A stretch of DNA of 64,000 bases. Origin: Adineta steineri. Lineage: Eukaryota; Rotifera; Eurotatoria; Adinetida; Adinetidae. A program made the position numbers and the translations under genes. Position 1 is the first letter of the stretch. Each line of letters opens with the position of its first letter. The stretch is taken from assembly GCA_905250115.1 (NCBI GenBank), contig CAJNOI010000263.1:1-64000 (forward strand). Direction: 5' to 3'. Of the stretch, positions 25,101 to 37,200 are shown one piece after another. The notes beneath the pieces were generated by a model. That model was not told the origin of the DNA. It searched no databases and saw nothing but the letters and a program-made list of their open reading frames with translations.

Positions 25101-28100
25101 TGACTTTTTTCTAGGTTATTACGATGATGATTTCTATGTCTCTCTAAATTTTTTATATCATTAATGTGAACTCTCATCTGATGTATTGCGTGTAAGTATA
25201 CGAGAAAAATATTTGAAAAACTTCTTTCATCAGAGATATTTCATATCAATATGTTATTAGTTGTTTTATTACGAATATCAGTCTTATTCTGCCAAACATT
25301 ATCATCTATTTGCCAAAGATCTCTTTTTCTTTGTTCGGTAAAAACACCATTAGTACCCATTATGAAACCTTTCAAAACGATATACATTATATCAATTAGT
25401 AATATTATTTTAAGTTTCCTTTTAAATTACTTTTCTAAAGATTATTACCACAACTAAGAAAAATAGATTTAGTAATAAGTACGCTTGATTACAGATGACC
25501 TGAAACAAACTATTACAATCTAAACAAAACATAGGATATCTCTGTTAACAAACGATAAATAGTGTCAACTTATTTGAAAGTTTTTTTTTGCATAAAAATA
25601 ATATGAATAAATACAATCATTAATCTTGTTAAATAAATATTATCCGTTAGCAAGCAAGAGAATTACATACAAAGTATTATATCGTTTTATTTTAGTAATC
25701 ATCTAAGAAGATATGATGTAGTATGAATGCACATACAGGCAAATTCTTCAAATTTGGATGTATAGAATCATTAATTTCAAGTGAAAATTTGAGTTATTGA
25801 CTTTTAAAATAAATACCTCGAGCTGTTTTGTCCTACATAATTTTCTTACCTGTTAACAAATAGTATTTATTTAGTGAGATTTATAAAAAGTACTTAATGA
25901 TAGTGTTTTATTTATTTTATTTTTATATAAAGAAAAAGAAAGTTTTGAATCAATTTTTGTCACTAACAACTCGTGTAGTCAAATCAAAAAAAAAGAAATA
26001 TTGAATTTGTTTTTGATAAAGTAGGTTTTGGACTAGTCGATATTATTTGTCAAATATAGTTCGTTTAGGTATCTTAAAAATTCTATTATTTTCATTTCAA
26101 TATAATACTAGAGAATAAGAATTCAATTAAATTTACTATGAAACAAATCTTCATCATTCATATTTTTTTGTTCAATAGAATAAAGAATAATGAGGAAAAT
26201 GAATGTATTTTATAACGAATATTAATATTTAATAGAACTTACGTTCTAACAACGTATTATGTATAGGATTTGGTTCGTAAAAAATTGATGACCTGTTACA
26301 TGTCATTTATAGAAATAGACTTATTGACAGTTGAAATCTCTTGAGAAATGAGATATTTCATATGTCTATTTTTTTCTTCTTCTTTATTATAATTAATTTA
26401 ACTATATTAGATAGTTAATAGATCAAATGATTGCATTAAAGACTATTGTAATATTCATGTGTTCATAATAAGAAATTCCTTGTAGTTTTGATTGACAGTA
26501 TATGACAGCACAACTTTTGATACGATCTATTTACAGACTGATATACATAACATCGATTCGTTTATCTGATAGTACGTTTAATATAATAGAGACCACTTTT
26601 ATGCTTGTCAATTTAGTCATATGATAATTATGTTGATAAATAGAGTACTGAAAATAGATCTGGTAGAATATTATAAGAAAGATTCTATTTGATTCAATGT
26701 CAGTTTGAGAATGATAGTTTTATAATTGCCAGAAGGACGTAAAAACATTCTTTAAGTATGTCATTTGGTAGAATAAATATTGTACCGAGAAAATTTCTAT
26801 TTTTAGTTTTATAGGTGATAGATAGAACCTTGTTTAAGTTAAGATTTAAATATATATGGTTGACTGCTAAGCTATTCTATTATTTCAATCCTTTTTTTTA
26901 TACTTCTAATCTATAGAATAATTTATACACACTGTTGATAATCTCGTATTTAGAAACAGGAATGTTAATAAAGAATTTTTTTGTTTTTCATAGAAAAATA
27001 GCTTTTGATAATTCTTTTATATAACGAAATTTAAAAGAGAAAAAGAAAGAAAGAATAGTCCGGTAAAAGTTAACTAGTTTACTTATTAATTCTGTTAAAA
27101 GACAAGTACTCTGCATATCTGTCATGTCCAAATAAGTGGAACAAAAAGAAGGAGGAGAGAAAAACTAACAAAGAGAACTATTATTCCAAATATATTTCTT
27201 ACAATATGTATATAAGATGTTTTTATTGCACGCATGATAAGAAAAGATGTATTTATATTCATTCATACATTAGGCATTCTTCTATAACAAGTTCGAATTA
27301 AGTAATTGTGGATTTCTTTTTATCCGAGTTATTTCCCTATATGTCGTTCATTAGTATAACATACCAACGTATATATTTGTGAAGAAATATGTTTTTTTAC
27401 TAAATATGAATATCCCGTTGACTTTCCGCTCTCTTATTTTAACATATTCATCCAAGGTTTCTGTTTTCTCATTGTTCGAGGACTACTTCTTCTTCTTCTT
27501 CTTTTTCTATAAGTAAGCAATATTGGTATTTGTTGACATGTATTCATAATCAGATCATTTTGTAAGTAATAGACGAGATGTTTTAATCCATTTCTTCGTT
27601 TTTTTTTGTTTACCATAATCATATGTCAGTCGATCTGTTTATTAGATATGTCTAGGTTTTCTTCATGCATATTAATAATAGAATGCTCAGTATAAAATAT
27701 AGGTTTACATGAAATAAAAATATATATGCTAAATCTGTCAAATATAATAAAATATTGATTTCTTTTTTTTCTCTATTTTTACTTTGCCAATTAAAGCATG
27801 ATTGATTAACTAATCGTTTTGTTTAGTAAACTATTGTTAGGAGTCAATTACTCGAATCATAAAAAAAATGAACGAAAGAACTCGGATTTAATATTATTTT
27901 GTGGTGCCGCGTCATAGACAATATCAGAATATACCTTTTTTTTAAAATATATGATCACCTTTTTTTAATTATTAGATTTTATTCATTGTTTTATTTTGTA
28001 TAATACTAATTATTTGTTACTATTCGATAATTTTATTTTTATGCTGAACAATATAGAGACAATCGAAGTTATATTGAACTTGACAGATAAGGAAATGTGA

Positions 28101-29330
28101 AGTGCATCTTAATACTGTTTTTAATATATTAAGTTTTTTAATAAAATCTTGAGATATATTACTTTATTTATCGAATCTAGCGAAATTATTACTTTCATAA
28201 TCGAATAAATTAATGTAACTACCCTCCAATAATATAAAAAGCATGTTAAAGTACGCATTTTAATGTTCCTGTTTTTTCTAAATTAGATAAATGTATATAT
28301 GTCATTTTTTTTTCTCTTGTAATTTGTGTCTTTTCTCTTCTTCTTTCGAAGACTTTATCATTGAAGAGCGTATAGAAAATTGACGTCATTTAGTATTTTT
28401 GCTTCTCTTAAATATAATGGTAATTTCTTTTTCTATATTCACATCATATTTCATTATTATATGTGTAACGATATTGACGAGCAGAAATAACCTTCGTTTT
28501 ATTGGTAATGTTTCTTTTTTTAGGTTACGAATAAGCGAAAAAATAAAAAAAAAATAGTGTCTTAACAAATATGAATTTATTATTTTGACATCGTTGCGTT
28601 GCCTCTTGAGTTATATCGATTCTAAGGAATAGCAAATCATTGAGTTCAAGATTAGGATAAAATATTAGATGGAATTTCTTCTTTTTTCTTTCTTTTTCTT
28701 TTTCTTCATTCTTTCTCTTTTCTTCTTGAAAGAGAGCTTGATCTGTATCAACCACCCGTTGATTGTGATGTTCCAGTACGACTTTTACATACTAATTTTT
28801 TTCTACAATATTTCAACGACTTATTCGATAGAAACAAAAGAAAATGAATAGATAAGTCGTCTTCTTCGGTATGTCATGTCCAGATATTTCAAAAAAATTT
28901 GTATATCTATATATGAAAAGCAAGAAAGATTCTTTATTACATTCTTTACATTTTTAATTTATATGCAAACTAATAGAAGGAAGTAGAGATTACCTTCTCG
29001 AACAGGAAAAAAGGTTATGAAAACGCACTCACTAATTTATTACATGCAAATAAACATATTTATTATCTGTTTTTTTTCTATTCACTAATAGAATGAAGAA
29101 GAAAAAAAAGAATGACTTTTGAGAATAAAAGACGAAATTCAGTTATTTATGGTAGTTATTTTTAATAGATGTAATGATGTGTCAAAGTATGCTCTTGAAA
29201 CGTCATTTTTAATATAATAATTTGTCAGGATTTTCTTCTTTGTTTTGTTTATTTATGTTCTATTATTATAGATAGTCATACTATATGGTACATAGGCAAT
29301 AAAAAAGTGTAAGAGCTAATTATAGAATCG
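22164..29330. other. Seven-kilobase gene-poor region
   Basis: No exon chain or family match was found. All listed open frames are short and AT-driven. Items seen: a TAGCGCCATCTGTAG motif at about 22375-22390 upstream of the MTCH2-like gene; a CTAGTTCGAATC B-box-like word at about 24769 without an A box; a short ORF with a hydrophobic N terminus at 25251-25457; a CTT-repeat tract near 27487; and pyrimidine runs near 28680-28730. The right end must contain the promoter of the GPCR gene, but no core element stands out. Confidence 0.55.
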
Positions 29331-30545
29331 ATGAATTCTACATATAATATTACATGCAATACATCTATACCTGGAGCAACATATGTTGATGCAGCACCAC
29401 CAATTTCACCAATTTATTTACAAGGAACTGCTGCTATTGTCTATACACTTTTAAGTATTCTTACTGTTGGTGGTAATGCACTTGTATGTTTAACTGTATT
29501 TCATTATATGGGTGTGACAACTGTTACAAATTTATTTATTGCAAATTTAGCTGTCACAGATCTTTTTATTGGGTTACTATGTATTCCAATAGTTCTACTT
29601 TCTGATTATCTTTTATCTGATTGGCCATTTGGAATATTTATGTGTAAATTTACATCAGTTGCACAATCCGTATTTGTAGTTTGTACGGTTTATACTTTAA
29701 TAGCTATGTCAGTCGATCGTTATGTAGCAATAATTTACCCATTAAAACCCAAATTACGACGAAGAGATTGTCGATTATTAATTATTATACTCTGGGTATT
29801 TTCAATTTTATTTAGTTCACCAATATTTTTCGAAATGCATATTAGTCATATATGTTTTCATCGAGATTTAAATGATTTAAAAGAATATACTCAAACAGTA
29901 TGTCAAACAAATGGATTATATCCATCTATTCAAACTATCTATAATATAGCTACATTATCAATAATTTATTTTATTCCATTAAGTGTTTTATCAATGGTTT
30001 ATATACGTCTTGGTTGGCAATTAAATAAAAGTCATGCACCAGGCGAAGCTGATTCAGAACGTGATGCAAGAATTAAGAAATCCAAACAAAAAGTTATTAA
30101 AATGTGTTTTATTGTTGTTATTATGTTTGGTGTTTGTTGGTTTCCAATGCAATTATATATAAATATATTACGTCCGTATCTCGATCAAATATTTGATCAA
30201 AAATATGTACCTCATTTTTATTTTGCTTTTCATCTTATGGCTATGAGTAATTCATGTATTAATCCATTTATATATGGTGTTATGTCATCAAAATTTCGTG
30301 CAGGTTATTTACATTATTGGCATTGTTGTATTACATGTGGTGGTTTAATAAATGATCATCTTAGACAAAAACATCATATTAATAATGGTATGAGATTATC
30401 AGGAACATTTCGACGAACAAAAAGACCAACATGTGAAATAAGTGTTACAAATAATGAACATATTGATCGTGATCGTGCAAGTTCTATGTCCGTTCCGTCT
30501 ATGATTCCATTAATGGCTTCACATAAAACATCAACATGTAGTTAA
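29331..30545 (+). CDS. Class A (rhodopsin-like) GPCR, neuropeptide-receptor type, intronless
   Basis: A single 404-residue open frame with seven hydrophobic segments. Class A landmarks are Asn49 in GGNALV (TM1), Asp77 in NLAVTDLFIG (TM2), Cys105 before TM3 for the disulfide, DRY at 129-131, CWFP (269-272) in TM6 and NPFIY (311-315) in TM7. The N terminus has two N-glycosylation sequons. Loop 3, with GEADSERDARIKKSKQKVIK, and the WPFG...CK motif are typical of the NPY / RYamide / leucokinin / tachykinin-like peptide receptor group, so the ligand is probably a small amidated peptide; which one cannot be told from sequence. The C-terminal tail has a cysteine cluster that could be palmitoylated, and many Ser/Thr. 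No introns, unlike most genes here. Confidence 0.93.
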   Translation: MNSTYNITCNTSIPGATYVDAAPPISPIYLQGTAAIVYTLLSILTVGGNALVCLTVFHYMGVTTVTNLFIANLAVTDLFIGLLCIPIVLLSDYLLSDWPFGIFMCKFTSVAQSVFVVCTVYTLIAMSVDRYVAIIYPLKPKLRRRDCRLLIIILWVFSILFSSPIFFEMHISHICFHRDLNDLKEYTQTVCQTNGLYPSIQTIYNIATLSIIYFIPLSVLSMVYIRLGWQLNKSHAPGEADSERDARIKKSKQKVIKMCFIVVIMFGVCWFPMQLYINILRPYLDQIFDQKYVPHFYFAFHLMAMSNSCINPFIYGVMSSKFRAGYLHYWHCCITCGGLINDHLRQKHHINNGMRLSGTFRRTKRPTCEISVTNNEHIDRDRASSMSVPSMIPLMASHKTSTCS

Positions 30546-33500
30546 ATATTTGAGAATTTTTATGATTTATTCAGTGATGTTTTTACATTATTCATTTGTC
30601 GTTGTCTGAAAGTAACTCTGTATGTGTACATACTATTGAAGTGAAAAAGCAGAAATGCTTATTATTTTATTATTAAATTAGTAAAATGAATATTCAATTA
30701 AAAAAAGAAAAGAAACTAACATTATAAAATTACGTCGAAAAAAAAACTTGAATGAATCTTATACATTATGATAAATTAGGTGTCTTATATTACATGAATC
30801 ATTAACGATGTCGGAATAACTATAAAAAGAAAGCTTGTAAGATTATGACACGCAATATCGAATTAAATTTATTTTTAGTATTCATAACGAGATTATTCTT
30901 TTTAGTGTATTCTTCTAATGGAAACTAGTACCATGTGTTCGTGATAAAAATAAAATGTTTTGTATGACAATTGAATATTTTTTTTTGCTTAGAACAAAAT
31001 CAAAAGCGGATGTTCATTGATGATTGTCTACGCAACGAACAAAGAAATTATATTACAATAGTTCCAGTTTTTTCTGATGTATGTTTAGTATAAGAATCTA
31101 AAAATATTCTATTGTAAATTGTTAGATGCAAATAAAAGAAAATACTTGAATTGTTATCTTTCATAAATATTGACTAAAATAAATCCATTAAAAAATTCGA
31201 TGATTCTATTAGTTTTAGGAAATAATTTTGTTTTCTAGAAAATGTTTCATTTTGTTTTTGTACGCTACAATTATTTTAATAAGATCTTTTCATAGTACTT
31301 ATCAATTTTAAAGATTGTATTATATGTTAAAAAAAGGACGTTCGCTTGAATACTCACATGTACTTTGTTAAAATATTGAAATTATACTAATTGAATAGAT
31401 TGTATTAAGTGCTCATATCTATTTATAACAACAGAGAATAAATGAGTACACAAGTTGTATAATTGTCATATAATGTAGGAGATAAATATGAACGAATGCA
31501 TTTATATGATAATGTAACATATATTAAATATCATATTTCTAACTCGTCTATTTATTAAATTGACTTCTTGATAATTATTACATGATCACCAAAGATATTC
31601 ACGAAAGAAAAAACATCTTTCTTTCCAAGCAAATTAACCTTTACGTACCATAAGTCAGAAGAAGAGCATTTAATCATGTAGAAGCGAGAAAAAACCTATT
31701 TATTATTTATTTATTTATATTTAACTAATAATTCGATATTCTCTTGATACAAAAACATACGACATCAATTTATGATTTATTAATATTTAATCAATTATCC
31801 AATATTTTCATATTAACTAGATTTTGAACTTATCGCTCGAGTATATTATTTGAACAGTTAGTCGTATAAATCTGTCATTATAAGCATATGTGACAGAATG
31901 ATGAATATGCTTAATCAGATATGTCATGTTTTTCTAGATTAAATTTAGAATAAATAAACCTTCTTTTATAAAAATAAAGAAAAGATAAATTAATGTTTTT
32001 TCAATTTATGAAATAAACATAAATTTTGTCTCATGTTTAAAATTATTTTCTATCTTATTTAATTAAAGTGTATTATGTTTCTATAAAAACCCAGTTTGAA
32101 GCCAACACGAATCATATATAATATAGAAATAGACTGTAAAAACGTCAAAAAAATAAAGGAGGTTTATACTCATTTTATATATTGAAAAACACCTGGAAAT
32201 CTTTTGTAAATAAAGAACTTCATCGGAAGAAAAGATATTAATAACTAAATCTAGTTTTTAATTATATGATAAATAATCATATACAATTGTACTAATACTA
32301 TAAATTAAAAGAACTTCTTCATAAGACTTTTTTTGCGTAGTTTTATAATACAGTTATTTTAATAAATATGTCGTATCGATTTAATAATTGTTATATTTTA
32401 GTAATATTATTCAGATTGAAATTTAGTCTTTTTTAGAATTAAATAAATGATATATAAATTTCAATTATCTCATTTCTATCGGTAACATATTCTTCAAAAG
32501 CATGGCAATTAGTTATATTGTCGTTTGTATTTTATACGTTTATAGCTATTTAAATAATTCGCTTATTTATTTTACGTATGTCTTAGTGGGTATTCACTCA
32601 ATTGCATAACACTGTGTGATGAATATTTTTAATCTACAATCGAGATTTTAAAAAGTTAATATTAGAATCCTTTTTGAATGCAAAAATAACTGCTTTTTAT
32701 AGTTAAAACTATACTGTATGTTATATATTGATTTGTGCCATAATCGATGTATGATCGTTTGTATTATTGTTATCAAATGGTCATTTAGGCTATAGTTATC
32801 AAATTTATCAATGCCACAGACAGACACAGATGAATTTACGTGTCTAGAGAATATTATAATTTATTGTTACAATATTATTATATATAACAGAAAAGATACT
32901 TACAGAAAATTGATAATAAAATATATTTTTATGTACGTATATAGTGTAATTATAATGAAAATAAAAACACAACATAAAGAATCTAAGAACATAAAAAATA
33001 TCTATCATGTAATAAGTAATATTTGTTTTTCTGCGCTAAGAAGAAAATGGGCACTTATGCTCATCCATACATTGTATATTTGTCTAGCAATAAACGTATA
33101 GTATACCAACACTACAAAAGTTTCTAACAATGACGTTTACCATATCATCACTATTAATATCAACTATTGTTACATATATTGGAACAGATATATCTGAACA
33201 ATACTTCTGTTATTTATGCTGAGATAAATACTAATTTCATCTTCATACCAATGAATTTTTTTAATAATTCTCTGTTGACAAAATGGATATCATAATTAGA
33301 TTGATATTACAAATTCATTTTCTTTTGGCAATAACTTGCTATTATTGCATGATATATGATTCGAACCTATTTATCATCATAAAATTTCTAATGTTGGTGC
33401 TTGAAATACTTCGCTATACTCTATATATGCTTTTATATTACTTATATTATCTACATGTGTTTACGATTATTATTTAGATTTGACCTGTAGTATGAATATT

Positions 33501-33832
33501 AAGAAATTCTGAAATGATGTTAAAACTCATCTTTGTGGTATTTAATAAAAAAACAAAATCTTCAAGGTCGATTGCTTTTACTAGACATAAAAACTGATTT
33601 AAATACTAAGGTTTAATAAGTTTTTAGTCATTATAATTTTTCAAAATAAGAATAAAAATAAACACATTTCAAATTCGCAGTAATATTGTATTAGAGAATG
33701 ATCGAACTGACACGACATTTATTTTAAAGCATTTTTATTGAAATTTGAATAGAATATAAATTATAAATGAAATGAGAAATAATTATATAAACAAAAATGC
33801 TTGACTAATTGATCGAATAAAAATGAAAAAAT
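30546..33832. other. Intergenic region without recognised genes
   Basis: Very AT-rich DNA between the GPCR and the low-complexity protein gene. Short frames at 32811-33101 and 33283-33477 are Ile/Tyr-rich and lack signals or homology. GATTCGAACC at about 33360 is a minus-strand B-box word without an A box. Minus-strand AATAAA words near 33717-33740 may end the gene to the right. Confidence 0.6.
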
Positions 33833-34141
33833 TTACGGAAAACGTCCTTTATTGAAATCTTCATCTTCTCTTCGTTCATATTTATCAGCACGATTTTCAT
33901 ATTTATCAGCTTCACGTTGTTCATGACCTCTTTCAAAATCTCGAAATTCGCCTTCGACTTTTCCTTCTTCACGGCGAAAATCATTGATGAGACCTGGTTC
34001 ACGTTCACCTTGACGTTCACGATTACCTTCAAATCCACGTTCACCTTCAAAGCCACGTTCACGACCACCTTCAAAGCCACCTTCACGACCACGTTCACGT
34101 TCACGCTCACGTTCACGATTACCTTCAAATTCACGATCCAT
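33833..34141 (-). CDS. Arg/Glu/Gly/Phe-rich low-complexity 102-residue protein
   Basis: Single-exon minus-strand frame with an ATG about 60 bases downstream of a strong TATA box. Its first half is a tandem of short units alternating GFEG or GNRE with ER/RE pairs (for example GFEGGRERGFEGERGFEG); the second half is an acidic/basic mix ending in FNKGRFP. There is no cysteine, signal peptide or membrane segment, and the predicted state is disordered and highly hydrophilic. It belongs to no family I recognise. In composition it resembles hydrophilins (Gly-rich, hydrophilic), a class often linked to desiccation tolerance, but it lacks LEA 11-mers, so that is only a hypothesis. Overlapping frames on both strands are by-products of the repeated DNA. 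A clear promoter favours a real gene. Confidence 0.65.
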   Translation of the reverse strand: MDREFEGNRERERERERGREGGFEGGRERGFEGERGFEGNRERQGEREPGLINDFRREEGKVEGEFRDFERGHEQREADKYENRADKYERREDEDFNKGRFP

Positions 34142-34199
34142 ATTGATTTATAAGTTTATTTTTTCTTTACAATAAATAATCTACACATAAAATATCCTC

Positions 34200-34208
34200 C
34201 TTTATATA
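34200..34208 (-). promoter_or_regulatory. TATA box of the low-complexity protein gene
   Basis: The minus strand reads TATATAAAG, an optimal TATA box, about 60 bases before the start codon. This would put transcription start near 34172 and give a 5' leader of about 30 nt. It is the clearest core promoter in the window. Confidence 0.6.
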
Positions 34209-34257
34209 CGGCAATACTATTATTCACCTTTATACATCATTATGGTTATTATTAAGA

Positions 34258-34267
34258 GCCACGCCCA
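34258..34267 (-). promoter_or_regulatory. GC-box / KLF-type site upstream of the TATA box
   Basis: The minus strand reads TGGGCGTGGC, an Sp1/KLF-type site, about 50 bases upstream of the TATA box. It stands out against the AT-rich surroundings and fits a promoter-proximal activator site. Confidence 0.4.
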
Positions 34268-37200
34268 TCATATCAAACTATCAATCCAGACTCCAGGTAA
34301 AAGTGCATATACAAATATCTTATTTTTTTATATAATATTTAACCAATGATAAACAAGCAATATACGCACGTTATTACGATTTTGATAAATAACAAGAAGA
34401 TATTTCAGATGAATAATAATAAATTACCTATTAAATTTTTATGTTCGCAATTGTTTTTAATGAAGAGCAAGAAAAGAATTATGAAGATGATTAATTCAAA
34501 GAAATAAATTTAACATTTTATTTGCTATTTCTAATATGCGTTCCTTTATCTCTAAACGATTCTATATTGCTAAACTTTTTGAAAAACTATATATACACCT
34601 ATACAGTAAAAGATGAACAAGATTTGATATCTCTCTTTAATTAATCAATTTTTATTGATTAAACTATTATTTTCATTAGAATCTAATCAGAATAATAGTC
34701 ATCTGTTGAAAAAGTGTTCGATCTTAATGAGAATCTTTGTAATATATAATTTTCAATAAAACTATTTTTCAAATTAGATTCAAAAATATCAAATAATTAC
34801 AGAAAAGTATTTTATTGAATTTAGATAAACCATACATCGTCAACATAATATCCTTATAGATGTGTAAAAATATACTACCTCGACATAGAAAACAACATTT
34901 ACTGATTCTAATTGGAAATAAAGTCTATATTTCGCATGATTACAATATTAACTTATTATATTTTTATTTTATTATATGATCAAAGTGTACGAACTATAGC
35001 AACTTTCTTGTTTGATATTACAGGTAGATAAATGAAAAAATATAAGTAATGAAATTGACTGGATCAAGAAAAAACACGTGATATTTTTTCATTCTCATAG
35101 TACGCACTACGATAGAATATAAAAATAAATACATATTATGTGTGATAATGAATAACAAACTAAATATATGCACTATTAGACATTCGTTTTTCTTTATTAG
35201 TAAAGCATATTATGATAATACTACTAGAACGATCGTTTGAAAATAAATTCATTTGAAATTGAAAAGCAGATATGACAATTGCTAACTTATTTATAATCGA
35301 GTTGACTTGAAAGAGAATAAACAACATGACAAGGTTTATTCATAAACTAAAAACAAAACTTTGAAGAATTTTTCTTGCCTTATTAAAATCTATTCAGAAA
35401 ACAAACCGATTCCACTATTTTTTTAATTAGAAAAAAAGTAAGATTTTTTTTTGCTTAATTGCTAAATTCGCCTCGATGAAGTTATAGTCAATTTATATAA
35501 AACCAAATTTCATCAATCTATTGATGTAATAAGATTATTTTTCTACATGAATATTTTCACTTATCAGAAGCGATAGAGAGAGGTACCAAGTTTGTTTCCT
35601 GAAAGTTTCAAACGATTTGGTGAATGTTGTGTATTTCCTATCCCAAGTACCATGGAAGTAGCCAAAAATATAAAGAATGCTTTTCATACTTCCTATAAAT
35701 CAGATATTTAATCCAGATAAAAATTTATGCTCAAAATAGTAAAATGAAGTTCTATTCTATTTTTATACCATCCGGTGAACGTATCTTTTTCTTTTTTTTC
35801 TAATTTTAAAATATATAGCAATTATGAATAGATTTTGTTTTTTTTCACGAAAAAACTTAAAGAAAAATAAATTCGATTTGAATGAATATAATATATATGT
35901 AGTTTTTTTGTGTACTCAAAAAGTGAATACATTATAAAATTTAAATCTAGTGTTCCCACATTTATTCTAAATAGGATGAAAAAATATACTTACTATGAGA
36001 TTTTATGAAATAATGAACAAATAATACTACTTTTGCTTTCTTCTAATAAATAATCGAAGTTGATCAACTACTTTTTATCGGAATAAAACATGTAATATAT
36101 GAAAACAGAATGTTAAAAAAGAGCAAATTATAGTATTAGAAGAACCATAAACTGTAATAAGTTTCATAATTTGTTCACATACGCATTTTTATTCACTATA
36201 AACAATATGCTGATGACGATTAGTTTTAACAGTTCATACAAATATTTTTCATTTTTTTTCTACAAATGAAATAGAAAAATGTAAAATAAAACAAGTTATT
36301 CATTTGTTTTTCTTTCTTCAATCTAAAGAAAGATAAGAATAATATAATTTTCAATACATATAATTTTAGTACACGTTTATCATTGTTTATTAGATTTAAT
36401 TTAATTTAAAATATTCTTTGTAATTATTAACGAAACTAGGTCTGGCCAAAATCAAAATAATAATAAAAATCAAACTTTTACTAACTTTTCTTACTTAGTA
36501 ATCTGAAAATGACATGCAATATTTAATAAAGAGACATACTTTACAATAAAAGAATGTGGATAAACTATTATGTAGTTAAATATTTGTGTTACTAACAAAG
36601 TTATATTCAAAAACTTTGACAATGAGTCCTCCTTGTATTGATTGTATAAAAGAAAACTAGATATTTATTTGTTTTTCTTGCTATTTATGAAATATGGAAC
36701 GCTCTTTAAATACTATCTTCATGAATATTGAACTATAATCATCATGAAATAGTTGTTTTGTTTCTAGACTTCGTATATAGAAGAAAGAAAATATTATAAT
36801 TACTTTTTCATTCTTATCATCAATGTAACTACATTACACTCAGTTTAGAACAGCAAAAGAGAGGATAGCAATGGAAGAACTTATCCTTCAATGTCAATTA
36901 GCAGAACGTGGACCATGTAATATTATTCTGCAACTGTAGCTATATTTGGGTCTATCAGAACATTAGCAAGCAAAAAAATACTAATGACATCTTCTGTGCA
37001 GATAAAAAATTTGAGAATCAGTTTCCATCAGTTGATAATGAAAAAAAATCAACAAGAAAATGCATTTGTTGATATTTTTCTGAACGATTCATATAGTGGA
37101 TAATAATTCTCTATATTTCTCATCGAAATATTTTAAATGATTATGTATGGAACCATATGGGTAATTATTCATCATAGAGTAAACATAAATCTATACATGG

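Noticed and set aside
25251-25457. 68-residue ORF with a signal-like N terminus (MLLVVLLRISVLFCQ)
   Set aside because: Hydrophobic AT-driven composition continues to the stop, there is no processing pattern or clear splice extension, and no homology was recognised.
28386-28851. Cluster of short ORFs on both strands in pyrimidine/purine-rich DNA
   Set aside because: Low-complexity Lys/Phe frames with no exon signals.
33350-33375. Minus-strand GGTTCGAATC B-box word
   Set aside because: No A box upstream and no pairing arms; likely chance.
33805-34153. Other long frames over the low-complexity gene (Val/Asn/Lys-rich on minus, Thr/Phe-rich on plus)
   Set aside because: Repeated short DNA units open several frames at once; only the 33833-34141 frame has a start codon correctly placed after the TATA box and a balanced hydrophilic composition.
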